Source of the DNA: JBASEY01 sp049652745
GTDB taxonomy: Bacteria; CSSED10-310
DNA length: 37,559 nucleotides
NCBI GenBank assembly: GCA_049652745.1
Contig: JBASEY010000062.1
Coordinates: 1-37,559, forward strand
Direction: 5' to 3'
Position 1 is the first letter of the stretch. Each line of letters opens with the position of its first letter. The notes under the pieces are model-generated. The model was not told where the DNA came from. It made no database searches and saw nothing but the letters and a program-made list of their open reading frames with translations. Position numbers and translations under genes: made by a program. This document shows, piece after piece, positions 7,714-16,970 of this stretch.

Positions 7714-8811
7714 ATGAGCGATTTAAAGCGAACAGGTTTATATGAAGCGCATATTCAGGCAGGTGGTAAAATGGTTCCTTTCGCCGGCTATGAACTGCCG
7801 GTTCAGTATGAATCGATTAAAGCGGAACATATCGCCGTCAGAACCAAAGCGGGTATGTTCGATGTCAGCCATATGGGTGAAATTTTTCTGTCCGGGCCCG
7901 ACGCTATTGCGAACGTGCAAAAGCTGGTCTCTCAAAATATTGAAAAAATCAAGCCCAACCGCATCGTCTATTCTGGAATGCTGTATACAAGCGGAACGTT
8001 CGTTGACGATATCCTGGTTTATCGAATGGCGGAAGATGAATGTATGCTTGTCGTAAACGCCGCCAATCTTGAAAAAGACTACGAATGGGTCAAAAAGAAT
8101 CTTTTCGGCAATTGCAAATGTGAAGACCGAAGCCCAACTATCACCCAAATCGCTATTCAAGGCCCGGAATCGAAAAATATCGTCCAAAAATTGACTGATT
8201 TGGACCTGCAGACACTCAAATATTTTCGTTTTAAAACCGATAAAATCATTGGAATAGAAACAATTATATCCAGAACCGGTTACACGGGTGAGATGGGTTA
8301 TGAGTTGTATTTCGACAAGGCCCACAGCATGACTATTTGGAACGCATTGCTGGAAGCCGGTAAAGATCATGGATTGAAGCCTGCCGGCCTTGGCTGTCGC
8401 GACACGCTGCGTTTGGAGGCTGGAATGCCGCTTTACGGCAACGATATCGACGATCAGCATACGCCGTTCGAAGCCAATTTAGGCTGGAGCGTCAAGATGG
8501 ACAAAGGCGATTTCAACGGCCGCGAAGCGTTGCTCAAGCAGTACGAAAAAGGACCGGATCGCTACCTTGTCGGATTTGAATTGATCGATAAAAACGTTCC
8601 TCGGCACGGTTATCTCGTCTATGACGGTGACAATCAGATCGGTATCGTCACCAGCGGCACCGTGTCGATAACGTTGGATAAACCTATTGGTATGGCGTAC
8701 GTGAATCGCGGCTATGAAGCGGTTGGCACGGAATTCGAAATCGATATTCGAAATAGACGATTCAAAGCAAAGGTCATTCCTTTGCCGTTTTATAAAGTTG
8801 AACAGGAGTAA
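7714..8811 (+). CDS. gcvT: Glycine cleavage system T protein (aminomethyltransferase)
   Basis: The 365-aa product transfers the methylene carbon from aminomethyl-lipoyl H protein to tetrahydrofolate, releasing ammonia. The sequence shows the GcvT N-terminal part (PFAGYELPVQYESI, AGMFDVSHMGE), the folate-binding region with GTFVDDILVYRM and VVNAANLEKD, and RTGYTGEMGYELYF. The C-terminal barrel includes IGMAYVNRGYE. AAAGGAC lies before the ATG at 7714. It is first of four consecutive gcv genes, 47 bp before gcvH. No glycine riboswitch fits in the short upstream gap. Confidence 0.97.
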   Translation: MSDLKRTGLYEAHIQAGGKMVPFAGYELPVQYESIKAEHIAVRTKAGMFDVSHMGEIFLSGPDAIANVQKLVSQNIEKIKPNRIVYSGMLYTSGTFVDDILVYRMAEDECMLVVNAANLEKDYEWVKKNLFGNCKCEDRSPTITQIAIQGPESKNIVQKLTDLDLQTLKYFRFKTDKIIGIETIISRTGYTGEMGYELYFDKAHSMTIWNALLEAGKDHGLKPAGLGCRDTLRLEAGMPLYGNDIDDQHTPFEANLGWSVKMDKGDFNGREALLKQYEKGPDRYLVGFELIDKNVPRHGYLVYDGDNQIGIVTSGTVSITLDKPIGMAYVNRGYEAVGTEFEIDIRNRRFKAKVIPLPFYKVEQE

Positions 8812-8858
8812 TTTTTTTTAGATTAAACGTCAATTTTCATTTAAAGGAGGATGGGGTA

Positions 8859-9242
8859 ATGTCAGAAGATACCTATAAATTTACAAAAGATCATGAATGG
8901 GTTCGGGTTGAAGACGATGTTGCGTATATAGGGATAACGAAACATGCCGCTGAGCAACTGGGCGATGTCGTTTTTATCGAGTTTCCGGAAATCGACGCCG
9001 CATACGACGCCGGCGATGTTTTTTGTGTCGTTGAATCCGTCAAAGCCGCCGTCGATTGCTATATACCGATTTCGGGAACAGTGATTGAAACGAACACCGA
9101 GCTGGAATCTGCAAATGAAATTATGAACCAAGATCCGGAAGGCCAGGGATGGATCGCCAAAATCAAAATGGCGGATCCATCGGAACTCGATGGTCTTCTG
9201 TCAGCGAAAGAGTATGCTGAATACCTGAAAACAATTGAATAA
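8859..9242 (+). CDS. gcvH: Glycine cleavage system H protein (lipoyl carrier)
   Basis: The 127-aa product is a standard H protein. It opens with YKFTKDHEWVRVEDDVAYIG and has the lipoylation hairpin VVESVKAAVDCYIPISG, with Lys62 as the lipoyl attachment site, followed by NTELESANEIMNQDPEGQGW. It shuttles the aminomethyl group between the P and T proteins. A strong AAAGGAGGA lies before the ATG. The stop at 9242 is 19 nt before the gcvPA start, so translation is likely coupled. Confidence 0.97.
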   Translation: MSEDTYKFTKDHEWVRVEDDVAYIGITKHAAEQLGDVVFIEFPEIDAAYDAGDVFCVVESVKAAVDCYIPISGTVIETNTELESANEIMNQDPEGQGWIAKIKMADPSELDGLLSAKEYAEYLKTIE

Positions 9243-9261
9243 TTCTAAAAGGATGATGATC

Positions 9262-10623
9262 ATGCACTATATTCCCCTGACGGAAAATGAATGCCGTCAG
9301 ATGCTGGAAACAATCGGAGTATCATCGTTTGAGGACCTCTTGGTTGATATTCCCGCCGCCCGGCGATTGAAACAGAAACTGAATCTGCCCGCGGCAATGT
9401 GTGAACAAACCCTGGTCAGATATCTGCGAAAACTGGCTGCAGCGAACACCGTTCATGATGAGGCGCCGTGTTTTCTGGGAGCAGGCGCGTACCGTCATTA
9501 TATTCCCGCCGCCGTTCGTGCCATGAGCGCTCGGTCGGAATTCGTGACGGCTTATACGCCCTATCAGCCGGAAATCAGCCAGGGCTCCTTGCAGGCCATG
9601 TTCGAATATCAAACGATGATGACTCAACTGACAGGCCTTCCCGTTTCCAACGCATCGATGTACGACGGCGCTATGGCCGCAGCCGAAGCTGCTCTGCTGG
9701 CGGCCCGCACGACAAGAAACTCTGTGATCCTTGTCACTAAAGCTCTCAATCCCGCTTATCGATCTGTCCTGGAAACCTATGTTTCCAACCTGGATATCTC
9801 GCTCATCGATCTCCCCCTTACGCCATCAGGCCACACGGATTTGACACCTTTGAAAGACATCGACATGAAAACAGTGGCCGGCCTCATGCTTCAAACACCC
9901 AATATGCTCGGCTTGATCGAAGACATCCAGGCGGCCCACAACCTGCTGTCTCAGTCAAAAGCATTGTTGCTTGTCGTTGTCACCGAAGCGTTGTCGATGG
10001 CGGCATTGAAACCACCCGGCCAATCCGGCGCCGATGTGGTTTGTGGCGAAGCTCAGTCACTAGGACTGCCGGTCAGTTTCGGCGGTCCATACCTGGGCTT
10101 TTTCACCGTCAGCGACGCGCTGGTTCGTAAAATGCCGGGCCGTGTCGTCGGTATGACGCAGGATACCCAAGGGCGCTGCGGATTTGTCAACACACTCTCC
10201 ACACGCGAACAACACATCCGACGTGACAAGGCCACCTCGAACATCTGCACGAACCAAGCCCTGTGCGCCGTCACGTCAGCCATGTACATGACGGCAATGG
10301 GCCGCCGCGGCCTCCGGGAAGTCGCAATGTTGAACATGAAAAAAGCCGCATACCTTAAATCACAACTGAATTCCGTCAAGGGGATTACCATTCCGTTTGA
10401 CGGCTCTATCTTCAACGAATTCACGATCGTGTTGCCCGGTCCGGTCGAATCGGCGCAAAACTATCTTCTGAATAAAGGTATAGTTGCCGGATATAACCTG
10501 AAAAATGCTTACCCTGAACTCGGCAACGCCATGCTGGTCTGTGCGACTGAAACCAATACGAAGGAAGATATCGATCAATTTGTTGCAACTGTTGCCGAAT
10601 GGGTCGAGGAGGTGTCCAAATGA
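9262..10623 (+). CDS. gcvPA: Glycine dehydrogenase (decarboxylating) subunit 1
   Basis: This is the alpha subunit of the two-subunit P protein. I choose ATG 9262 because AAAAGGA (9247-9253) lies at good distance and the product starts MHYIPLTENE, as in the family; upstream in-frame starts overlap gcvH. The 453-aa product has the usual length, with YTPYQPEISQGSLQAMFEYQ, the NASMYDGAMAAAEA block and GGPYLGFF. It lacks the PLP lysine, which is in the partner. It overlaps gcvPB by 4 nt, consistent with equimolar synthesis of the complex that decarboxylates glycine. Confidence 0.96.
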   Translation: MHYIPLTENECRQMLETIGVSSFEDLLVDIPAARRLKQKLNLPAAMCEQTLVRYLRKLAAANTVHDEAPCFLGAGAYRHYIPAAVRAMSARSEFVTAYTPYQPEISQGSLQAMFEYQTMMTQLTGLPVSNASMYDGAMAAAEAALLAARTTRNSVILVTKALNPAYRSVLETYVSNLDISLIDLPLTPSGHTDLTPLKDIDMKTVAGLMLQTPNMLGLIEDIQAAHNLLSQSKALLLVVVTEALSMAALKPPGQSGADVVCGEAQSLGLPVSFGGPYLGFFTVSDALVRKMPGRVVGMTQDTQGRCGFVNTLSTREQHIRRDKATSNICTNQALCAVTSAMYMTAMGRRGLREVAMLNMKKAAYLKSQLNSVKGITIPFDGSIFNEFTIVLPGPVESAQNYLLNKGIVAGYNLKNAYPELGNAMLVCATETNTKEDIDQFVATVAEWVEEVSK

Positions 10624-12110
10624 ACTGCAAGGATTCTTTTCCAGCAGCGCGAGGTTTGGTTTTCAACGAACCGTTGATTTTTGACCAAAGCGTTTCAGGA
10701 CGCCCGGGCGCCTCCATTCCGACGGATGATCTGGATGACTTCACCTTTTCATTTGACCATAACCTGTTGCGTGAAGACATCACCGGTATGCCGGAAGTAT
10801 CCGAACTCGACATGGTGCGTCATTACAGCAGATTGTCGCAATGGAATTACTCGGTCGATTTGGGTATGTATCCATTGGGCTCCTGCACGATGAAATACAA
10901 TCCCAAAGTCAACGAAGAGTTATCCGCGCTGCCGGGGTTCAGCAAACTGCATCCTCATTCCCCGGACTCGTTGTCTCAAGGCGCATTGAAACTCATGTAT
11001 GAACTGTCGGAATATTTGAAGGCGATCAGCGGTCTTCCTGCAGTTTCTCTGCAGCCGTCCGCCGGTGCTCAAGGTGAACTTGCCGGGATGCTGGTCATTC
11101 GAGCTTATCACCTGCATAACGGTGATACTCAAAGGCTCAATGTCCTGATCCCGGACAGCGCTCACGGCACCAACCCCGCCAGTTGCGTTCTTGCGGGTTT
11201 GAACGCGGTCGAAATCAAAAGCGGACCGGACGGCCGCTTGGATCCGGAGGCTATCACGCCCTATTTGAACGATTCACTGGCTGGAATCATGATGACCAAT
11301 CCCAACACGCTGGGTATTTTCGAGACACATGCGGACAAGGTCGCCGATATGATTCACAAAGCCGGCGGCCTGGTTTACATGGATGGAGCCAATCTGAACG
11401 CACTGATGGGTATAGCCAAACCGGGTGATCTGGGAGTGGATGTTCAGCATTTCAATCTGCATAAAACATTTTCCACACCGCACGGCGGCGGAGGCCCCGG
11501 CGCCGGACCGATTGCCATCACGGAAAAATTGCAGCCGTTTTTACCCGTTCCGATCATCGAATATGACGGATCACGTTATACATTGAATTGGGACCGACCA
11601 CTGAGCATCGGCAGGCTGCATTCGTTTTTCGGCAACTTCGGTGTTCTGGTCAGAGCCTACTGTTATATACGAAGCATGGGGCCTGAAGGCATCAGAAAAA
11701 CATCTGAAACGGCCATCCTCAATGCGAATTATATCAGGGAACGGTTGCGCGGCTTCTATCATCTTCCCTACCCGGAAATCTGTAAACATGAGGTTGTCTT
11801 CAACGATCACAACCAGGAAAAATCCGGCGTCTCGACACTGGACATCGCCAAACGTTTGATGGATTATGGGTTTCATCCCCCGACCGTCTATTTCCCGCTT
11901 ATCGTGAACGGAGCCATTATGATCGAGCCGACCGAGAGCGAGTCCAAGGCGACCATCGACCAGTTTATCGAGGCGATGATCAGCATTGCGGAAGAGGCGA
12001 AACGGGAGCCGGAAACGATAAAATCGGCTCCTCATGTGCCGAAGATGAGTCGTTTGGACGAGACATTGGCTGCAAGAAAACTGGTTCTACGCTGGTCACC
12101 GAATGTGTAG
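10620..12110 (+). CDS. gcvPB: Glycine dehydrogenase (decarboxylating) subunit 2
   Basis: This is the PLP-binding beta subunit of the P protein. ATG 10620 overlaps the gcvPA stop as ATGA and is preceded by GAGGAGG (10606-10612). The 496-aa product has YPLGSCTMKYNPKVNE, PDSAHGTNPAS, YMDGANLNALMG and the cofactor site FNLHKTFSTPHGGGGPGAGP, where Lys282 is the likely Schiff-base residue. Splitting P into two genes is common in Gram-positives, archaea and many candidate phyla but not in Enterobacteria. No L-protein (lpd) gene is in the window. Confidence 0.97.
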   Translation: MNCKDSFPAARGLVFNEPLIFDQSVSGRPGASIPTDDLDDFTFSFDHNLLREDITGMPEVSELDMVRHYSRLSQWNYSVDLGMYPLGSCTMKYNPKVNEELSALPGFSKLHPHSPDSLSQGALKLMYELSEYLKAISGLPAVSLQPSAGAQGELAGMLVIRAYHLHNGDTQRLNVLIPDSAHGTNPASCVLAGLNAVEIKSGPDGRLDPEAITPYLNDSLAGIMMTNPNTLGIFETHADKVADMIHKAGGLVYMDGANLNALMGIAKPGDLGVDVQHFNLHKTFSTPHGGGGPGAGPIAITEKLQPFLPVPIIEYDGSRYTLNWDRPLSIGRLHSFFGNFGVLVRAYCYIRSMGPEGIRKTSETAILNANYIRERLRGFYHLPYPEICKHEVVFNDHNQEKSGVSTLDIAKRLMDYGFHPPTVYFPLIVNGAIMIEPTESESKATIDQFIEAMISIAEEAKREPETIKSAPHVPKMSRLDETLAARKLVLRWSPNV

Positions 12111-12816
12111 CGACCAACTTGACGTAATACGGAAGACTTGTAGAGATTTAGCCGATTCCAATAATGCGGCGGATTGTCAGCGCTATTTCAAGACCGGTCC
12201 CGGTGAATACGCCGAAGGCGATATTTTTCTGGGAATTCGCGTGCCGACAATCCGCTCGCTTGCACGCCGATTTGTCGATGCATCCCACGATACCGTCATC
12301 GAGTTGCTTCATTCAAAATTTCACGAAGAACGCCTGCTTGCTCTGATAATTTGGACGCTTCAATTTGAAAAAAGCTTTTCGGATCGACAACAACGAATCT
12401 ATGAAGCCTACCTGGCAAATACGAAATGGATAAACAACTGGGATCTTGTCGATCTGTCGGCTTATAAAATTGTCGGGGCATGGCTCGATGATCGGGATAA
12501 ATCAGAGCTGTTTGAACTGGCACGATCCACTAACCTGTGGGAACGGCGAATCTCTATCGTCTCAACCATGTTTTTTATCAGAAAAAACCGGTTCGATGAA
12601 ACGATCGCCATTACAGACATCCTGATCGACGACACGGAAGATCTGATTCACAAGGCGGTCGGCTGGATGCTTCGTGAGGTCGGTAAACGCGATGTGGAAA
12701 CCCTGACGACGGTTTTGAAATCGCGATACCGATCGATGCCCCGGACGATGCTTCGATACGCTATTGAAAAATTTGATAAATCGTTGAGACAAAAGTATCT
12801 GCAAGGATCGATTTAA
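12103..12816 (+). CDS. AlkD-like DNA glycosylase (DNA alkylation repair)
   Basis: The 237-aa all-helical, HEAT-like product matches the AlkC/AlkD family. It shows FLGIRVPTIRSLARRF near residue 45, LLALIIWTLQFEK, and the WINNWDLVDLSA block, where the Trp and Asp correspond to the AlkD substrate-binding region, then VGWMLREVGKR. These enzymes excise N3- and N7-alkylpurines. It starts within the last 8 nt of gcvPB, so it is probably in the same transcript; no strong ribosome binding site is visible. A functional tie to glycine cleavage is not evident. Confidence 0.9.
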   Translation: MCSDQLDVIRKTCRDLADSNNAADCQRYFKTGPGEYAEGDIFLGIRVPTIRSLARRFVDASHDTVIELLHSKFHEERLLALIIWTLQFEKSFSDRQQRIYEAYLANTKWINNWDLVDLSAYKIVGAWLDDRDKSELFELARSTNLWERRISIVSTMFFIRKNRFDETIAITDILIDDTEDLIHKAVGWMLREVGKRDVETLTTVLKSRYRSMPRTMLRYAIEKFDKSLRQKYLQGSI

Positions 12817-12817
12817 T

Positions 12818-13951
12818 GTGGAAATTCGTGCGTCTGGTCTGTTGATCCGCCCGGCGAACAGCGCGGATATCGATCATATAGTGATGCTGTGGAATGACCC
12901 TGGCGTCATGAAATATGTCGGTTATCCGGAAGGCTTGAAAATAACGCATGATGCTGTTCAAAAGAAACTTGCCGATCCGGCTCAAACCCTTTTGGACCGG
13001 ATTCTTATGGTGGAATGTGATGGTGAATGCATAGGTCAGGCAGTGATGCATTCTCCTGACTCCAGAGGTAAAAGCACGACCGAAATAAAGTTGCTTCCGA
13101 AGTGGCAGGCAAAAGGATTCGGCACAAAAATAAAACGTCTTCTGTTGAATTATCTGTTTGAAAACACGTCATGTCTTTATATCGAGGCCACGCCGAGCCT
13201 GGAAAATGGCGCCGGTATCCGGATACAGGAATCCGTCGGGGCAATCCGAGTCGGCCGCGGTCGTTTTCAGGCGCCGTCAACCTGTGCGGCAATACCGATT
13301 GACTATTGGATTTACAGAGTTTATCGGGAGCCCGGCTCTCACGTCGACTCTCGAAATCGGCGCTTTCACTATTCAGCGATCGTTCCGGCGGCCGGCAAAT
13401 CGTCTCGGATGGGTCGGTGTAAACACCTGCTTCCATGGCCTCCGCATTCTGTTGATTCGGGTTACTGTGTGATTGAAAGCGCCGTCCAAAGCCTGATGAA
13501 TGCCGGTATCGATCCAATTATCGTCGTTGTCGGGTATTGGAAAGATCTCATCCGTCGGCGCCTGATGGACTGGCCTGTGAACATCATTGAAAACCCGGAT
13601 TATCGGGCGCCTATGAGTCGTTCGGTTCAACTTGCGTTGCCGAAAATTTCCGATCATTCAGCCTTGTTGATGCTGCCGGGTGATCACCCGTCAGTTGACA
13701 GCGAAACGATTCGTCATCTGATCGAACTACATGAACGAGATCCAGGAAAAATATTTGTCCCGGTTTTCGGTTCAAGAGGAGGGCATCCGACGTTGTTCCC
13801 GCCTGAAGCTGTTCCTGAAATGCAAAAGAACAGCCTTGCAGAGGGTCTGCGATCGATCATAAAAAACCCGGTCTTTTCAGTTGTACGACAACCTGTTATG
13901 GATCCAGGGATTCATAAAAATATCGATACGGCTGAAGATTATGGCTATTGA
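12818..13951 (+). CDS. GNAT acetyltransferase fused to a MobA/MocA-like nucleotidyltransferase
   Basis: A GTG at 12818 starts this ORF one base after the alkD-like stop, with AAGGA upstream. Residues about 1-165 look like a GNAT domain of the RimJ/RimL type (LLIRPANSADIDHIVMLWND, then KWQAKGFGTKIKRLLLNYLF, then SLENGAGIRIQESVGA). From about 187 an NTP-transferase begins: AIVPAAGKSSRMGRCKHLL is the nucleotide-binding loop, LMLPGDHPSVDSETI holds the metal-binding Asp, and GGHPTLFPPE and KNIDTAEDYGY complete the CTP:molybdopterin cytidylyltransferase-like fold. The 377-aa product has one continuous frame. The substrate is unknown; other MobA-like enzymes act on cofactors or sugars. Confidence 0.82.
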   Translation: MEIRASGLLIRPANSADIDHIVMLWNDPGVMKYVGYPEGLKITHDAVQKKLADPAQTLLDRILMVECDGECIGQAVMHSPDSRGKSTTEIKLLPKWQAKGFGTKIKRLLLNYLFENTSCLYIEATPSLENGAGIRIQESVGAIRVGRGRFQAPSTCAAIPIDYWIYRVYREPGSHVDSRNRRFHYSAIVPAAGKSSRMGRCKHLLPWPPHSVDSGYCVIESAVQSLMNAGIDPIIVVVGYWKDLIRRRLMDWPVNIIENPDYRAPMSRSVQLALPKISDHSALLMLPGDHPSVDSETIRHLIELHERDPGKIFVPVFGSRGGHPTLFPPEAVPEMQKNSLAEGLRSIIKNPVFSVVRQPVMDPGIHKNIDTAEDYGY

Positions 13952-14016
13952 ATGGCCCTCGCCTATCGCTTTAAAAACAAAGGAACACCCTGATTCCAGG
14001 CGTACCGCCCAGCTTT

Positions 14017-15027
14017 TTATTCAAGTGGATAGGCTCTGGGTCTAAGCAGTTGTTTATATATTTTAACTTCTTCCGATAAGGGTATGTTCGGGTCCAGGCG
14101 GCAACGTTCACAGATCGACACACAGCCCCAGCGGATGAATATCGAGATATACAGCAGTTGCCTTACCAGAAATGCCGATAGAGGATGATGGTGTTTACGA
14201 AAATAATAACACATGCTTTTATACCGCTCATAAAAAGGCCGTAGCGGCGACTGGGTTGAGGATGCGCCGACTTCGTGAGTAGCGACGACCGTGTTCAGAA
14301 ACACCCAGGAATACCCCTCATTTTTAAGTCGTTTGGCAAGATCGATCTCTTCGTAATACAGAAAAAAACGTTCGTCAAAAGCGCCTGCCTCTTCGACGGC
14401 CGATCGTCTCAACAAAACACAGGCTCCCGTTGTATAATCGACCGTCTGATCGATTTCAGGCAGCGGCGCATATTGTTTGAACATCGAACCGAGAATCTTA
14501 AAAGGGCCTTTTATGACTTTTTCGTCTTCAGGCATCAGTTTTTTCAATCCGAACAAATGCGCTATCACCCGTAATACGGACGGAAAGCTGCCTCTAGACG
14601 GCTGAAGCCTGCCGTCCGGAAATTGAATTTTGGGTGCGACAGCCGCCACAAAAGCATGTTCATCGAGATAATGTTTTAGATTGAGCAAACACTCTGCATG
14701 CAAGTGAGCATCGGGATTCAACAGCAGAACATAAGGTGCGCGTGATGCTTTGAACCCCTGGTTGACGGCGGCGGCAAATCCGACATTTTCACTGTTATGA
14801 ATGACGGTGACGGCATCTTTGAACTTGGTAAGGACGTCTCGAGTTCCATCCGTCGACCCGTTGTTCACCACAATGATATCTGTGCCCAGAGCAGGCGATT
14901 GTTCGATCAAACCAGGTAACAGCTTTTCCAGATTGTCGGCGGATTGATAGCCGACGATAACGATCGCGATAGAATGTAAAGGCAAAGGCTCGGGATGGTT
15001 CATGGCATTGGTGAATGAGAATTGCAA
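14017..15027 (-). CDS. Family 2 glycosyltransferase (rhamnosyltransferase-like)
   Basis: The 336-aa product has the GT2 fold: AIVIVGYQSADNLEKLLPGL, then VVNNGSTDGTRDVL, NVGFAAAVNQGF and the DxD-like LLLNPDAHL. TGACVLLRRSAVEEAGAFDE and FFLYYEEIDLAKRLKNEGY follow, as in WbbL-type rhamnosyltransferases. The C-terminus has a hydrophobic segment. It probably adds a sugar to a lipid-linked or envelope glycan. The first ATG (15027) is used; ATG 15003 is equally possible, and neither has a clear ribosome binding site. It lies 33 nt after the GT-C gene on the same strand. Confidence 0.88.
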   Translation of the reverse strand: MQFSFTNAMNHPEPLPLHSIAIVIVGYQSADNLEKLLPGLIEQSPALGTDIIVVNNGSTDGTRDVLTKFKDAVTVIHNSENVGFAAAVNQGFKASRAPYVLLLNPDAHLHAECLLNLKHYLDEHAFVAAVAPKIQFPDGRLQPSRGSFPSVLRVIAHLFGLKKLMPEDEKVIKGPFKILGSMFKQYAPLPEIDQTVDYTTGACVLLRRSAVEEAGAFDERFFLYYEEIDLAKRLKNEGYSWVFLNTVVATHEVGASSTQSPLRPFYERYKSMCYYFRKHHHPLSAFLVRQLLYISIFIRWGCVSICERCRLDPNIPLSEEVKIYKQLLRPRAYPLE

Positions 15028-15060
15028 TGAACGAGTATTCGTTGCAGAGAGCCGGGGTTC

Positions 15061-16767
15061 TTATTGCTCATTCCGTTCACTTTCCGAATCGATTGAAACA
15101 GGTTTGACGACGCGTTTGATCAGCACATCTGATTTTTTTATGGAATAGGTTCCGATCAGTTCAGCTTGTCGGCATATTTCCGGAAACCATTCTTCTTGGT
15201 GGCTGCATTCGTTTCCAAGAGGATAACGCCAGCAGAGCAAATGGGTGACTCCATAGCGCGTGAACGGATCTTCCCAATTGACGAAATTCTTCCAAAGAGG
15301 AATAGCTCGAAAAGGCGTTTCCAGAACGAGTTCCGGGGCCCATTGTCCGGCCAGAACCGATTTTTCAGGCAGTATGCGAGCTAAATCTCTTGAGGTATTC
15401 AGCAGATCATAGGTTCGGTTGATCAAGCGAAATCCTACGATTATCGCCTGAAAAGCCAAGCAAAACACCAGAGCTTGTAAGGCGAGCCGCCGGGTCATGC
15501 GTGCGGGGAAAAAGACGATGAATCCCCAAACAGCGGTCCATATCAACAGCGAAACGGCGCCTATAACAGAAAAGCCTTCAACGGCGGTCAAACCAATCTT
15601 TGTTCCGTTGAAAACATACTTGTCCAAGAGAATCGCTATATTGACGGCGGGTGGTAGAACGGTGAGCAGCAGGACGAAAATTCGCGAAAAAGGTTTGAGT
15701 TTTTGCAAACTGGACGAAATATCTCGATTGGTGAGAAATCGGTGACTCAGTACAGTCATCGGGATAAGAACGGGCAGGTAGTACCTAAGAGGTCGGTAAC
15801 CTAACGGGGCCAAGGAAACACAGCCTAGAACGAACCAGATCCATGAAAAAACGATCGCCGGCGTCAGCAGTCTGAAGCGGCGTCTGACCATAAGGAGGCC
15901 CGTCATCAGCAATGCCGTAGGAAACATGACCGGTAACCGGTTCACGTAGATTCCTAACGGCTGCATCAACAGATTTTTAATTAAATCCGCAGGTGTCGAT
16001 CCGTGCTGAGAAAGGTAAAAACGATTGTATTGACCCAGCATTTCGCTGTTTGGAATCCTGATGAATAACAACCATACCAATGCGACGGCGCCGGCGCCGG
16101 CAGTCTGCCTGAGAATCGTCATGACGGCGCGTTTTCGGTTGGGATCGGAAAGCCAAGTCGCCAACATGACCAAAGGTATGAAGGTGAGCTGTGTCAGTTT
16201 GATCTGCCACACCCATGCAGCGGCAATACCGGTAAGAAAATCATAAATATATCTTTGAGCATCGCTTTTAGACTCCTGCCCTTTCAGCCAGAGCCACATG
16301 GCCAAAACAGCGATGGGCAGCGCGGCGGATTCCAACACGGCGGTGCGCTGGTAGGCGACAAGAAAGCTGTTCACGGCAAACATCAAAAACAGCAGTCCGC
16401 TCGGATCGATGCGTCGTGATATTCTGCTGAAAAAGAACAATGTCACAACCGCCATCAACATGGCTTGAATTCTGACGGTCATCAAGCTGATTCCAAGACA
16501 TTTGAACAAAAGTTTTGTCGAATAATGAAGACTTGGACTGACTAGTTTATTGTTCCAATCATCAGGCTGATCGCTTCCGAAAAGGATTTCGTTTCGGGCA
16601 TTGTGGACCCAGAACCCTTCGTCGGCATAATATCCACCGCTCCATGAAAGGTCTGCCGGAGGGTCCGCCAGCGGAAACAGCATGCGTGAAGTCAGCGCTA
16701 TCAGCCATGCTATAAGCCAGATGAGTTTATGATTGTTAACCGTCGATTGTGAAGCTTCAGCAGTCAT
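15061..16767 (-). CDS. GT-C family membrane glycosyltransferase (GT39/ArnT-like)
   Basis: The 568-aa product is a multi-pass membrane protein. After the first membrane segment (LIWLIAWLIALTSRMLF) comes an extracytoplasmic loop with GGYYADEGFWVHNAR; the Asp49-Glu50 pair is the hallmark acidic motif of GT-C enzymes that use polyprenyl-phosphate sugars. Many further hydrophobic segments follow, then a soluble C-terminal tail from about residue 470. It is probably the first gene of a two-gene operon with the GT2 enzyme, one making and one using a lipid-linked sugar. The acceptor is unknown. Confidence 0.8.
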   Translation of the reverse strand: MTAEASQSTVNNHKLIWLIAWLIALTSRMLFPLADPPADLSWSGGYYADEGFWVHNARNEILFGSDQPDDWNNKLVSPSLHYSTKLLFKCLGISLMTVRIQAMLMAVVTLFFFSRISRRIDPSGLLFLMFAVNSFLVAYQRTAVLESAALPIAVLAMWLWLKGQESKSDAQRYIYDFLTGIAAAWVWQIKLTQLTFIPLVMLATWLSDPNRKRAVMTILRQTAGAGAVALVWLLFIRIPNSEMLGQYNRFYLSQHGSTPADLIKNLLMQPLGIYVNRLPVMFPTALLMTGLLMVRRRFRLLTPAIVFSWIWFVLGCVSLAPLGYRPLRYYLPVLIPMTVLSHRFLTNRDISSSLQKLKPFSRIFVLLLTVLPPAVNIAILLDKYVFNGTKIGLTAVEGFSVIGAVSLLIWTAVWGFIVFFPARMTRRLALQALVFCLAFQAIIVGFRLINRTYDLLNTSRDLARILPEKSVLAGQWAPELVLETPFRAIPLWKNFVNWEDPFTRYGVTHLLCWRYPLGNECSHQEEWFPEICRQAELIGTYSIKKSDVLIKRVVKPVSIDSESERNEQ

Positions 16768-16826
16768 GGCGCTGAAATGTATCAGATATTTTCCGTTTCT
16801 CCAAGCGCCCCTTTCACCTCAATTCT

Positions 16827-16892
16827 CCGAAAGCCCAGATGACTTTCGGGTTAAACCCTTGACTAATGAATAACCATTTTGTAATCATTAGT
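16827..16892. promoter_or_regulatory. Inverted repeats in the divergent intergenic region
   Basis: Two dyads lie between the divergent genes: CCGAAAG-N9-CTTTCGG (16827-16849) and ACTAATGA-N15-TCATTAGT (16862-16892). The second overlaps a weak promoter-like TTGACT at 16859. They could be operators or an mRNA hairpin; neither is followed by a T-run. Confidence 0.3.
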
Positions 16893-16970
16893 GGCGGATT
16901 GTCGGATTCAGCTCACAATTGGGCGCGTCTGGATCAATCGTTAAAAAATACATTCAGAAAGGGGAACATC

